From Collinsella sp. (GTDB taxonomy: Bacteria; Actinomycetota; Coriobacteriia; Coriobacteriales; Coriobacteriaceae): 62,743 bases of DNA. Positions 18,439 through 27,328 of the stretch are shown in pieces; the stretch's first letter is position 1; each line of letters opens with the position of its first letter. The notes beneath the pieces are model-generated. The model saw only the letters and a list, made by a program, of their open reading frames with translations, was not told the DNA's origin and did no database searches. The DNA is taken from positions 18,209-80,951 of the forward strand of contig JAHYYL010000004.1 of NCBI GenBank assembly GCA_019424965.1, read 5' to 3'. Both the position numbers and the translations under genes were made by a program.

Positions 18439-19079
18439 GACCTTTCCCGAACTTTCACAACGGCACCGTCGCGCATGCAGTAAACCCGATCGGCCAGTTC
18501 CTCGAGCACCTCTCCGTCATGGCTGGACAGAAGGACCTCACGACCCGTTGATGCCGCCATCGCCACAACGCGCTTGAGCATTTCAACGCCCGCTTCGTCG
18601 AGGGCATTCGTTGGCTCATCGAGAACAAGCAGCTTCGGCTTCTCCATAATTGCCGCAGCTATCCCCAGACGCTGCTTCATCCCAAGCGAGTATGCTCGGA
18701 ACTTCTTTTTTTCGTCTGCATCGAGCCCCACGAGCCGCAGGGCAGAGCGAATGTCCTCGGGGGTGGCGACGCCCTTGATCTGAGCGATGAGCTTCAGATT
18801 GTCGTAGCCAGACAGATATCCCAAAAAGGAAGGCGCCTCGATCAACATCCCCAGACTCGGCGGGAACGAGATGTCCGCCCCAAGCCTTTGGCCATCGATA
18901 GAGATTTCGCCTTCGGTAGGCTTGATCAACCCGCAAACCGCTCGCATGAGCATGGTCTTACCCGAACCGTTTATCCCCTGAAGCCCGACCACAGTCCCAG
19001 GGTCAACCTCGATGGACACGTTGCGCAGGACATCGTTTTTACCCATGCGCTTCGATACGCCCCTTACGATCACACTCAT
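18435..19079 (-). CDS. ABC transporter ATP-binding protein
   Basis: 214 residues, a short ATPase subunit typical of peptide/bacteriocin exporters. Walker A GINGSGKT, Q-loop, signature YSLGMKQRLGIA, Walker B LLVLDEPTNALD and switch His in SSHDGEVLEEL are intact. ATG 19079 overlaps the TGA of the upstream permease gene (ATGA), with AAAGGGGG upstream. It energises the two permeases encoded directly upstream. Confidence 0.93.
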   Translation of the reverse strand: MSVIVRGVSKRMGKNDVLRNVSIEVDPGTVVGLQGINGSGKTMLMRAVCGLIKPTEGEISIDGQRLGADISFPPSLGMLIEAPSFLGYLSGYDNLKLIAQIKGVATPEDIRSALRLVGLDADEKKKFRAYSLGMKQRLGIAAAIMEKPKLLVLDEPTNALDEAGVEMLKRVVAMAASTGREVLLSSHDGEVLEELADRVYCMRDGAVVKVRERS

Positions 19080-19912
19080 ATCTTGTCCCCCTTTTCTATA
19101 AGGTCGGCCCTTCGAAACCACAGTCCACCCAACGATAGGCATAACGACATAAGCCCAATTGATGACAAGACACTCGAGCCCGCCGCGATTCCCTCTTTGA
19201 CAATTCCACCCCAGCGCAACAGCATCAAGGCGTTACCCAATAGCGCCCAATGTCGTGCATATGCCGAGCAGATCAGGTAGCTCATTAAAACCACAAACGA
19301 GACTGACGACCCAAGCACAAACCCAACCGCTGCCTGCGCAAACGCAAGCGCCTCAAAAGCAAATAAGAGACCTATGAAAAACGGCAGCGCATCTGCCTCG
19401 GCAGCTTTGAGAAACCACGGCGCCAAATTAGCCAGTTGAAGCGACTCACCATGAATGACCGCGCTGAACGAGGAGCTCACCACCAAGCTCCAAATCACAA
19501 CAGAGCAAACCACCACGAGCAGTGAAAATGCCGTTACTGCCGCCACCAAGATAAAACGCGAGACCCACCAAAGGGTTCTTGCCCGGCATCGAACAAGCGC
19601 TTGCAAACCAAACCCGTGCAACGATTCGGTCGGATAGTCGAGTGTTGTATAGAGAATAAGCAGAATGAGAAATAGCCATCCTAGCGGAGGCACAAACATG
19701 ACCCCGGGCCTAGGCTCAAACGGAGCAGATCCGGCAAACACGAGCGCAAGATTATCCGCAAACCCCAAGGTATCCGTTCTAACCCCATACACAGAAGACA
19801 ATCCGTAGGCGTACACCAAGTTCGCAACGGTCACTGCCGCAATTGCAATAAAAGTAAGGATGTTCTTCTTCAAAACGGTCCTCAGGTCCGCGGCGACCAG
19901 CCTAAACAGCAT
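19076..19912 (-). CDS. ABC-2 type permease subunit (second)
   Basis: 278 residues with about six membrane segments, starting MLFRLVAADLRTVLKKNIL (a cytosolic amphipathic lead-in) followed by LTFIAIAAVTVANLVYAYG. A start at 19912 shares bases with the stop of the first permease (TGATG), with GAGGTGG upstream; a longer frame from 19936 has no site. It lacks a binding protein, consistent with export. Substrate unknown. Confidence 0.8.
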   Translation of the reverse strand: MLFRLVAADLRTVLKKNILTFIAIAAVTVANLVYAYGLSSVYGVRTDTLGFADNLALVFAGSAPFEPRPGVMFVPPLGWLFLILLILYTTLDYPTESLHGFGLQALVRCRARTLWWVSRFILVAAVTAFSLLVVVCSVVIWSLVVSSSFSAVIHGESLQLANLAPWFLKAAEADALPFFIGLLFAFEALAFAQAAVGFVLGSSVSFVVLMSYLICSAYARHWALLGNALMLLRWGGIVKEGIAAGSSVLSSIGLMSLCLSLGGLWFRRADLIEKGDKI

Positions 19913-20793
19913 CAGACCACCTCGCGTCTTTTCCACGCCCCAGAAAAAGCCAACGAAGCAAGGGTCAATAATATGATTTCCGCAAAACCGGCTCGAATGT
20001 CTGGCCAGTTATTCAGCGATTCCGACCTGATGCTGTTGAGGATATTGCAGTTAAACCCCACACAAGCCATTACGCCGAAGATCCAGCCATTTGCAAAATG
20101 CCACGCAACCATTAGCAGATACGGGACAATTATCGCTTTGATTCTGCTACGAAACAAAATTGAGAAGCCAGTTACAGCCATGGATAAAGTCCCGAGCGTG
20201 ACAGCATCGAACAGCGTGTATGCGAGCACATATGACAAAGGATGCGAATAAAATAGACCGGAGAAGTAGCTATGCAGGTAAAGTCCTACGTAAGTCGACT
20301 CATCGACCCGAGGAAGATACGCAGGAAAAAGCATCGAGACGATCAGGAAATTGACGAGCAGAGGAATGGCAGTCACTGTAAACGCGGAGAGGAAAGCAGA
20401 CAGCATCTTTACGTTCACGTACGCCTTTCTGGAAACGCGCGTGCATATCTGCATGTCATAACCACTCAAACGCTCAAAGAGACACGACCAAGATCCAGCC
20501 AACATTGCAAGCAGGGGCAGTGCATAGAAAAACACCGACGCAGACAGTGGCGCGTTCGCGCTCACAACAATCCAGTTACCGAAGCTGCTTTCACGTGTTT
20601 GACCGAGATAATTTTCGGCTTGCACGCCAACGCCGTAACCAAAAGAAAGAAGGTTGTGGCGCTCTTTTTCCAAATTTGCCCACGGCTCCAGCGCGGCAGC
20701 TATTGCAACTGCGACCGCAATCAAGAGAGCAAGGATAAAAGCTGGACGTCTAATCGTTTTCGACAGTTCGTATCTTGCGAGCTTTTGGTTCAT
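19912..20793 (-). CDS. ABC-2 type permease subunit (first)
   Basis: 293 residues with six predicted membrane segments. It begins MNQKLARYELSKTIRRPAF, the typical cytosolic entry of ABC-2 permeases, and has a large extracellular loop after the first segment. ATG 20793 is preceded by GGAGGAGG. It is 54 bp downstream of the small secreted protein and overlaps the second permease, forming one exporter with the ATPase. Confidence 0.82.
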   Translation of the reverse strand: MNQKLARYELSKTIRRPAFILALLIAVAVAIAAALEPWANLEKERHNLLSFGYGVGVQAENYLGQTRESSFGNWIVVSANAPLSASVFFYALPLLAMLAGSWSCLFERLSGYDMQICTRVSRKAYVNVKMLSAFLSAFTVTAIPLLVNFLIVSMLFPAYLPRVDESTYVGLYLHSYFSGLFYSHPLSYVLAYTLFDAVTLGTLSMAVTGFSILFRSRIKAIIVPYLLMVAWHFANGWIFGVMACVGFNCNILNSIRSESLNNWPDIRAGFAEIILLTLASLAFSGAWKRREVV

Positions 20794-20847
20794 ACGTCCT
20801 CCTCCCCCTTCCGACCCAGAAAGCCGGAAGGGAGCCATTTCAAACAA

Positions 20848-21360
20848 CTATGCGGGAAGCTTGTGGAAATGCCCGACGCAGTCGGGGCTCCATACGCCAA
20901 TAACAGTGCCGTAGCCAGACTCCGCCCATGCAGTCAGTCGCGCCGCAGATCGCCCGTTCTCACGGACGAGGTTATACATTTCCCACTGTCCCTTGTGATT
21001 CGAACGATACGTTCCCTGAGTACAATTCATGCTGCCGCTACCGCTTGTGTTATACGCACCGTCTGTATATAACCGAAGCGGATTTCCCGTATGGCCCTGG
21101 ATATCCAGATAGAGCGATGAGGAATCATCCTTTTGACGGTAGCCAGTTGCACTCGTCCCGGCACATTGAAAACTAAATGCCTTATCGGCATTGTTCGTAC
21201 AGGTCGTAATTCCCGTATCGGCGTTTTGAGTAATGCTGGAAACCTGAGAGGTGTCAAACTCCTCTTGTGCAAACGATGCAGCGGGAACCCCTAGGGACAG
21301 ACCAGCTGCAATCACCAAGCCGACTCCGATTCGAGCAATAGCGCTCCTTGGCTTAATCAT
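20848..21360 (-). CDS. Small secreted DUF2712-like protein
   Basis: 170 residues. A Sec signal peptide (ARIGVGLVIAAGLSLGVPA, cleavage likely after ASFAQ) leaves about 135 residues. The mature part has repeated aromatic/Gly beta-strand signatures: DDSSSLYLDIQGHTGNPLRL, KGQWEMYNLVRENG and SARLTAWAESGYG, plus three Cys. This is the pattern I associate with DUF2712 proteins encoded beside dedicated ABC transporters. ATG 21360 with GGAGAAGG is chosen over a TTG four codons upstream. As first gene after the regulator it is the natural candidate for the exported or sensed product. Confidence 0.7.
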   Translation of the reverse strand: MIKPRSAIARIGVGLVIAAGLSLGVPAASFAQEEFDTSQVSSITQNADTGITTCTNNADKAFSFQCAGTSATGYRQKDDSSSLYLDIQGHTGNPLRLYTDGAYNTSGSGSMNCTQGTYRSNHKGQWEMYNLVRENGRSAARLTAWAESGYGTVIGVWSPDCVGHFHKLPA

Positions 21361-21433
21361 GGCCTTCTCCAATCAAAAGCGGTTAACAATGCGTCGACGC
21401 ACGGCAACCTTCGCATGAATAGAGAAAGATGTC

Positions 21434-21473
21434 TGTAAACACCCGCTATTGAGTTGATTGCTCAGGCGTTTAC
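21434..21473. promoter_or_regulatory. Inverted repeat upstream of the secreted-protein gene
   Basis: GTAAACACC (21434-21442) and GGCGTTTAC (21465-21473) form an inverted repeat with one mismatch, centres 31 bp apart, inside the 109-bp gap before the DUF2712-like gene and overlapping the regulator's stop codon. It may be an operator for the LuxR-type regulator, or a hairpin. Confidence 0.4.
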
Positions 21474-23605
21474 ACGTTATTTACCTGCGATAACAATAAA
21501 ATTAGCTCCGCCTTATTCTTGATCTTCAACTGGCGGTAAGATGCAGACCGCAGCGCTTGCACCGTAGATGCAGCGTAACCGACATCCTCCGCAATGGCCT
21601 TTGTCGTTGCCCCCTCTGCCGTCATCAGCAAAATTTGCGACTGAACATCAGAAAGGGAGCGCGACGTAAGCAGGGCCAGCTGGCGCACGCGGGCCGTTTC
21701 GGTGGACCCGTTCGCCCGGTACTCCAAGACGGCCTTCTCGTCCTCAACCGAGCGGGCGAGCGCGATGTGCGTAACGAACATGGGCACAGACCAGCAAACA
21801 ATCACCGTTGCCACGACGACATTGACAGCCGAACTTTGCCCCAACAACGACGCGAGGAACAACGGCTCGAAAACCGTCAGATCCTGCACCATATTGAGCA
21901 AGACAGCCCAAACAGGAGCCGCCGCCCCAAAGCAAAGCATCCATATCCCAAGCATTTTGCGCTGCGGACAGCTTCGCATCACTATATATGTGAGCAGCAC
22001 CCCCGTCAGCACCGCAAGTCCATGGATTCGCCCCCTAGCGACCGCATAGATTAAGGCAACCATGCCCATTGACACCAACGGCACGATAGCCCGAGCATGG
22101 GCATGCACCTTAAACGGACGCAGCCCAACAGCGAGCGAAGCCGTAGACGCCACGCCGCAAAACAGGACCGGCACAGCCATCAACGGAACGCGTATGCACA
22201 TCAATGCCGCGATATAGATAAAAGACCATTCCACAGCAGATAGCACCGCCCATACGCACGGGCTTCCGAGCCAAATCGCTTCACCCGCTCTATCCAGCGC
22301 AGCGCCACGATTCGCTTTTCCACCCGCGTAGCGTAGCGACAGAAGCAGTCCGAGACCCAATGCGTAGCTTAAGAGGGAAAAGGCGACAGCCCGCGAAACA
22401 CCGGACCCCCAATCGCTATCCGCCATTACCAAGGGCCCCGCCGCAAGGAGGATAAAGAATAATGTGAGCAGGCATCGAAACAGCCGGCGCGTTCGAGCTG
22501 ATGCCACTATATCGTCAGCATGCCGCTGCGGTAGCTCATGCCCTACAGTATCGCCCTCACCCGCAAACAGCGCCACGAGCTCGCGTGAGCCCGCAACCGA
22601 CGCCTTCCCGTATGCTCGGTGAAGCGTTGTTCTCACCGTCGATGGCTTCGTATCCGTCTCCTTGGCAATTTCCGCCGGCGTTTTCCCTTTGAGCAGCAGT
22701 CGAACAAACTGCTCTTCTCTAGGCGACAGGGCAGGGGAAAACACCCCCGCATCGAATGTGTCGGACGCACAGGCGATATCCGAATTGTTGTCCCGTTTCC
22801 CCCTTAGCAACATGCATACGAAGGCAGCAGCGATAACGGACCCCATCGCCAGCAATGCAATGACCACGGCATCGCTTGCGAAGTATGCCGCCTCAACAGC
22901 CGGAATAAGACCAATAGGAACTGCTACGAGCACAGAACAGGCAAACACGTCGCGCCGCCCATGGCCAAAGGCACGAGGGCGGCAAAACGGCGGGGCCACA
23001 GTCAATGCGAGATAGACCAACGGAATTAAAAGCGCAAGGCCAATTGACGCGGCCGTTACAGGGGGCATCCCCCATGGCTCGGGAACGACTCTCCATGAAA
23101 CTCGACAGCAAAACAGCAGGCAAGACATGACGGCTATTGTTTCTGTAAAAATCGCGTCCTGCGGGTGACGAGTTTCCCTTTCGTCAGTCCGTGTCGACCT
23201 CTGCGTCAAAGGAGAGTCCGCCGTGCCCCAAATAACATATGAGAGAAGCAGCGACCCAACAAAGCACGAGACACACGAAACGCCATGTAACAACCAAATC
23301 GGTGCAAACACGATTGGAATAGAGTCTCCGCGAGCATAGAAAGCCAGGTCGGCCCATTCGGGAACCGTTGCAATAACACCAAGGAAAACACCGATGGCAC
23401 CGAGATGCCTCGGCCTTCTCATTCCCCCCTTGCATAGCGCAGCACCATGAACAAACGCCGCGAGGCATGCGCCCAGGATAACGAGCCAGGTCATTGCACC
23501 TGACGCTAGGCCGATTGAAGATGAAAACCGGTGATAAGGGGTGACCGCCATTACGACAAGCGCAATGGCGCAGGCAAATGTAGCAGAACGGCGGGAAAAG
23601 AGCAT
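21470..23605 (-). CDS. Membrane-bound regulator with two LuxR-type HTH domains (internal duplication)
   Basis: 711 residues in four blocks. Residues about 1-275 hold several membrane segments. A first LuxR HTH lies at about 285-345 (SPREEQFVRLLLKGKTPAEI ... TDTKPSTVRTTLHRAYGKAS). A second hydrophobic block spans about 370-620. A second HTH closes the protein at about 645-705 (SDVQSQILLMTAEGATTKAI ... GYAASTVQALRSASYRQL). Single membrane-LuxR proteins are common in Coriobacteriia; a head-to-tail doubling is unusual. The chosen ATG 23605 follows GGAGG; an upstream in-frame ATG lies on the probable -10 (23625-23630). It precedes the secreted-protein/ABC genes and presumably controls them. Confidence 0.85.
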   Translation of the reverse strand: MLFSRRSATFACAIALVVMAVTPYHRFSSSIGLASGAMTWLVILGACLAAFVHGAALCKGGMRRPRHLGAIGVFLGVIATVPEWADLAFYARGDSIPIVFAPIWLLHGVSCVSCFVGSLLLSYVIWGTADSPLTQRSTRTDERETRHPQDAIFTETIAVMSCLLFCCRVSWRVVPEPWGMPPVTAASIGLALLIPLVYLALTVAPPFCRPRAFGHGRRDVFACSVLVAVPIGLIPAVEAAYFASDAVVIALLAMGSVIAAAFVCMLLRGKRDNNSDIACASDTFDAGVFSPALSPREEQFVRLLLKGKTPAEIAKETDTKPSTVRTTLHRAYGKASVAGSRELVALFAGEGDTVGHELPQRHADDIVASARTRRLFRCLLTLFFILLAAGPLVMADSDWGSGVSRAVAFSLLSYALGLGLLLSLRYAGGKANRGAALDRAGEAIWLGSPCVWAVLSAVEWSFIYIAALMCIRVPLMAVPVLFCGVASTASLAVGLRPFKVHAHARAIVPLVSMGMVALIYAVARGRIHGLAVLTGVLLTYIVMRSCPQRKMLGIWMLCFGAAAPVWAVLLNMVQDLTVFEPLFLASLLGQSSAVNVVVATVIVCWSVPMFVTHIALARSVEDEKAVLEYRANGSTETARVRQLALLTSRSLSDVQSQILLMTAEGATTKAIAEDVGYAASTVQALRSASYRQLKIKNKAELILLLSQVNNV

Positions 23606-23624
23606 ACGGCCTCCATAGCGTGTC

Positions 23625-23630
23625 ATTATA
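23625..23630 (-). promoter_or_regulatory. Probable -10 box of the dual LuxR regulator
   Basis: Minus-strand TATAAT lies 20 bp before the start codon at 23605. No good -35 is seen at 17 bp, which would fit activator dependence. Confidence 0.4.
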
Positions 23631-23740
23631 TCGCTCGAGCCGCTCGTTTATCTCTGTTCTCACACCAGCCAGCATCAATGATTCAGGCGAACTCCAATCC
23701 GCGCCAGATCACGGTCCGGCTTTTGTTCGCAGTCCCCACA

Positions 23741-23944
23741 TCAAAGCGGGATGCGGTTTCCTTTTGGACGCCGGTTCGGAAAGCGCATCCCGTTCCAGGG
23801 CAATATTCTGGGATGCAGTTTCCGCAGCCCACCCCATTTGGAAAGCGCATCCCATAATTTGGCTGAAAACTGAGATGCGCTTTCCAAACGAGCCGAAACG
23901 GGCCGAATCGATCGGGCCACCTCGCATCCCGCTATCCTCGCCAT
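23741..23944. repeat. Array of GGGATGC...TTTCC palindromic units
   Basis: The unit GGGATGCGGTTTCC and its reverse complement GGAAAGCGCATCCC alternate several times with small variations, interleaved with spacers such as GCAATATTCTGGGATGC. A second array with the same unit logic lies at 34420-34612. Both are in non-coding DNA between transcription units. Confidence 0.75.
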
Positions 23945-24044
23945 CTGCCCGAGCGTGCTACACTAGCAGCATCTATGCCACCGCGAACGGCTCGGCCCCG
24001 CGCCCGCCGCTCGCAAACGAACTTTAAACGCACGAGGGTTGGCC

Positions 24045-25898
24045 ATGCCGCTTTTCTCGCAACATACCGCCCGGTTCTCGCCGGACGTTCCTTTGGAGGG
24101 CACCAGCTCTCGCGAGCTGCTCAAGCGGTACCAGCCGCTCGAGACACTTGCGACCGGCGGTTTTGGCTCCATCGAGATCTGCCGCGACACGCACCTGCGC
24201 CGCCGCGTCGCCATTAAACGCATCCCCCTTATCAACGGTGCCGGCATGCCCGCTAGCGACATCATGGATGTCCTGCGCGAGGCGCACACTGCCGCCATGC
24301 TTCAACATCCCAACATCGTGCAGGTCATCGACTTTACGCACGACACAGCCTATGCCTACCTGGTTATGGAATATGTCGATGGCATGTCGCTGGCCGAGTT
24401 TTTGCACCGCGCGGACGGCCACTCACTTACCTTTGACGAGGCCGCGGCCATTGCCGATGCCCTGGGCCAGGCGCTCACCTTCGCCCACAGTAATGGCGTA
24501 CTCCACCTGGACATTAAGCCCGCCAACGTGCTCATCGACCACTCGGGCAATGTAAAGCTCACCGACTTTGGCATGGCGCGGCTGTCGTCCGCCGGTGGCT
24601 TTGGCGGCTCACGCGGCGGCACCATCGGCTACATGCCGCCCGAGCAGCTCGATATCGAGACCGGCACGGTCGACGAGCGCGCCGATGTCTTTGCCCTCGC
24701 CTGTGTGATCTACGAGGGCCTGTGCGGCAGTGCCCCCTTTATGGCGGCCACGCCTGCCGACTCGCTCGACCGCATCATCGGCGGCGCCACCTATCCCAGC
24801 GAGCTGATCCCGCACTTTCCCCCAGGGGCCGAGGCGGCGCTCATGAGCGCCCTCTCCCCCATGCCGCAAGACCGCCCCGATAGCATCGAGGCATTCTGCG
24901 ACCGACTCCTCGCCGGCTTGGGGAGCGTACGCGAAGGCCGTCGCAGCTTGGAACAGATGGTAAGCGAGCTTTCAGATGACGAGTGCGCGGCAGATGATAT
25001 CGAGCCGTCGAGCTACGAGGATGACACCGTCGAGGTCGACCCCGCACTTGGCTGGGCGGGCACGCGCTGGGGCCGCGCACGTAATTACACCATGCGCGGC
25101 ATCTCGGCGCTCTCATGCGGAGCCTTCAGCTTTTTGCTTATGCAGACAGCGGGCGTCGCGGCGCTTCCCGGGCTGGTCGTTGCGGCCATCGCGATCGGTG
25201 CGGCAGCCGGCCTGGCCCCGCAGATCGGCTCGGCCATCTCGACCGTGGGCTTTTTGGTGCTCATGGCCAACGCCACCATGCAGGCGCAGGGCATCCTGTC
25301 GATGCTGCCGGTCGCGGTCGTTTTTGCCGCTGCCATGTCCGGTTGGTGGATTGCCTGGGGACGAACCGAGGCGGCCGCGAGCGCGGCGCTCACCTGCGCG
25401 CTTGCGCTGGGTTGCCTAACCGGCGACGCACTGTTGGCATCCGGGGCAGCTGCGAGCATCGCGGCGTTTTGGCTCGGCCCGGCAAGCGCCGCGGCGGCTA
25501 CGGGCATGGGCGCACTCTTTGCCCGCCTTGCTGCAGCGGCCCTCTCTGCGGGAGGCGTACTGGGACTTAGCAACGTCGCCGCAGCGCTGGGAGACGCGCT
25601 CCTTCTCGCTGCAATCGTGCTGGTTGCAGCAGCAGCCGCGGCAACATCGCTGCTGCTCAATGCTCATGCCAAGCGCGCCGAGCAGGGATCGAGCCTTGCC
25701 GCCATCGTCGCAATTGCCGTCGCCGGCATCGGCTCGGCCGTATCGTTTTGTCTTGCACACCATATGGAAATTGCCAGCCTTGCGGGCCCGGTCGTCGCCA
25801 AGGCGGCGGTTGTGGGAATCCTATCCTCTATAATCGTTGGGATATGCCTTTATTTGCTCGGATACCAAAGAACCTATACGGAGAGTGATCTTTCGTGA
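24045..25898 (+). CDS. Ser/Thr protein kinase with multi-pass C-terminal membrane domain
   Basis: 617 residues. Kinase domain at about 28-300: ATGGFGSIE P-loop, VAIKRI (K58), VLHLDIKPANVLI (HLD with D156 in place of HRD), LTDFGMARL (D174) and YMPPEQL. An acidic juxtamembrane stretch is followed by an Ala-rich hydrophobic region of about ten segments. ATG 24045 has GAGGG upstream. It heads a six-gene operon; its TGA overlaps the fhaA GTG. In other actinobacteria this operon has a PknA here or later, so a PknA-like role in growth and division is likely. The Arg-to-Leu change in HRD suggests regulation without activation-loop phosphorylation. Confidence 0.9.
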   Translation: MPLFSQHTARFSPDVPLEGTSSRELLKRYQPLETLATGGFGSIEICRDTHLRRRVAIKRIPLINGAGMPASDIMDVLREAHTAAMLQHPNIVQVIDFTHDTAYAYLVMEYVDGMSLAEFLHRADGHSLTFDEAAAIADALGQALTFAHSNGVLHLDIKPANVLIDHSGNVKLTDFGMARLSSAGGFGGSRGGTIGYMPPEQLDIETGTVDERADVFALACVIYEGLCGSAPFMAATPADSLDRIIGGATYPSELIPHFPPGAEAALMSALSPMPQDRPDSIEAFCDRLLAGLGSVREGRRSLEQMVSELSDDECAADDIEPSSYEDDTVEVDPALGWAGTRWGRARNYTMRGISALSCGAFSFLLMQTAGVAALPGLVVAAIAIGAAAGLAPQIGSAISTVGFLVLMANATMQAQGILSMLPVAVVFAAAMSGWWIAWGRTEAAASAALTCALALGCLTGDALLASGAAASIAAFWLGPASAAAATGMGALFARLAAAALSAGGVLGLSNVAAALGDALLLAAIVLVAAAAAATSLLLNAHAKRAEQGSSLAAIVAIAVAGIGSAVSFCLAHHMEIASLAGPVVAKAAVVGILSSIIVGICLYLLGYQRTYTESDLS

Positions 25899-26905
25899 AC
25901 TTCCTGAACATCTTCGAGGACCACGTGGCCGGCATCTTCGGTGCCACCCGTGCCCCGTTCTCCTTTAAGAAGCTTGCCAAGCAGGCCGCTCGCGACATGG
26001 AGGATCAGACTCTGGTGATCAACGGCGTCAACACCGCGCCGGCGCTCTATACCATCCTGATTGCCGCCGACGACGATCCCATGCTCGCCCCGTTCTATCC
26101 CGAGCTTTCGCGCGAGGTCCGCGAGTTTGTGAAAGCGCAGGCCGAAAAGCGCCGCTACGTCTTTGTCGGCGAGCCCCTCGTTCGCTTTATGATCGACCCG
26201 CAGCTGCGCGGCGGCAAGTTCTCGGTCTTTGCCGAGAACGTCGATGCCCCCACGCTCGGTCGCCTGTACGAGGAAGAGCGCGCCTACCAAAACGGCCTGG
26301 GCCAGAACAACTCGGCCGCGAGCCGTGCCGCCAGCGCCCCGCGCGCCGGCCAGCAGCAGTTTGCCGCCCCGCAGCAGCGCCCCGCTGCCATGCCGCAGCA
26401 GCAGCCGACACCCCGTGCCGCCACTCCCGACCCGCTTTCCGTGGCCGACCCCTTTGCGCCCAATGCGCCCGATCCCGCTGCCGCACCCATCCCCGTGCCC
26501 CAAACCGTCTCACGCGACGCGCTTGCCGGCATGGGCGGAGCCGCCGCGACCGGCGCCGCCGTTGGCCTTGGCGCCGCAGCCAGCATCGCCTCCAACATGG
26601 CAAGCTCTCGCGCCCCGCAGCGTCCGCTCGCCCAACTCGTCGACGTCGTGAGCGGCGAGAGCCACGCCATCACCTCCGCACAGGTGACCATCGGTCGCGA
26701 GCGCTCGGTTTCCGACATCGCCCTGCGCGACCCCAACGTGTCGCGCCGTCATGCCCAGCTCACCTTTACCGGCTCGGACTGGTCGATCGAGGACCTCAAC
26801 TCCACTAACGGCACGCTCGTCAACAACCGCCGCATCACGCGCTGCCCGCTGCGCAACGGCGACCTGCTGACGTTTGGCCTGAGCACGTTCGAATTTAGGG
26901 GATAG
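25895..26905 (+). CDS. fhaA: FHA domain protein FhaA-like (DUF3662 + FHA)
   Basis: 336 residues. The N-terminal about 130 residues are a DUF3662-type domain (NIFEDHVAGIFGATRAPFSF and APFYPELSREVREFVKAQ). A Gln/Pro/Ala-rich linker follows, then an FHA domain from about residue 255 (TIGRERSVSDIALRDPNVS, RRHAQL, EDLNSTNGTLVNNRRI). FhaA binds phosphothreonines of peptidoglycan regulators in relatives. The start is GTG 25895, overlapping the kinase stop (GTGA) with GGAGAG upstream. Confidence 0.93.
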   Translation: MNFLNIFEDHVAGIFGATRAPFSFKKLAKQAARDMEDQTLVINGVNTAPALYTILIAADDDPMLAPFYPELSREVREFVKAQAEKRRYVFVGEPLVRFMIDPQLRGGKFSVFAENVDAPTLGRLYEEERAYQNGLGQNNSAASRAASAPRAGQQQFAAPQQRPAAMPQQQPTPRAATPDPLSVADPFAPNAPDPAAAPIPVPQTVSRDALAGMGGAAATGAAVGLGAAASIASNMASSRAPQRPLAQLVDVVSGESHAITSAQVTIGRERSVSDIALRDPNVSRRHAQLTFTGSDWSIEDLNSTNGTLVNNRRITRCPLRNGDLLTFGLSTFEFRG

Positions 26906-26911
26906 TCGCTT

Positions 26912-27328
26912 ATGAACATCGATATCGTCCTGTTTGCAGGCCGCATCGTCCTGGTCGTCCTGCTCTATATCTTCCTGTTTGCCGTCATGAAGACCGGCGT
27001 GGGGCTCGTCCGCGGCCAGCGCCGCGACTCGGCCATCTGGACGATCGATGTGGACAAGGGCCCGCGCGGCATCCGCGGCATCCACGTGGATATGCTCGGT
27101 CCCGTCATCGTCGGCCGTTCGCCTTCGTCGGACATCTGCATCAACGAACCGTTCGTCTCGGCCTCGCATGCGCGCTTTTCGCTGCAGGGCCCGGCGCTCA
27201 TCATCGAAGACCTCAACTCGCTTAACGGCACGCTCGTCAACGGCCGCCAGCTTGTGGAGCCCGCAACGCTGCGCGAGGGCGACGAAGTCCAGATTGGCGA
27301 CGTGGTCATGAAGGTGAACCGTCGATGA
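26912..27328 (+). CDS. fhaB: Membrane-anchored FHA protein FhaB-like
   Basis: 138 residues: one N-terminal membrane anchor (IVLVVLLYIFLFAVMKTGVG, about 11-30) and an FHA domain at about 60-135 (VIVGRSPSSDICINEPFVS, ASHARF, IEDLNSLNGTLVNGRQL). This is the size and layout of FhaB/FipA, a phospho-reader that connects kinases with division and elongation machinery. Six bp separate it from fhaA, and its TGA overlaps the next ATG. Confidence 0.93.
   Translation: MNIDIVLFAGRIVLVVLLYIFLFAVMKTGVGLVRGQRRDSAIWTIDVDKGPRGIRGIHVDMLGPVIVGRSPSSDICINEPFVSASHARFSLQGPALIIEDLNSLNGTLVNGRQLVEPATLREGDEVQIGDVVMKVNRR

Noticed and set aside
23741..23944. Possible CRISPR array
   Set aside because: Repeats alternate in orientation, spacers are not of constant length and no cas genes are present.
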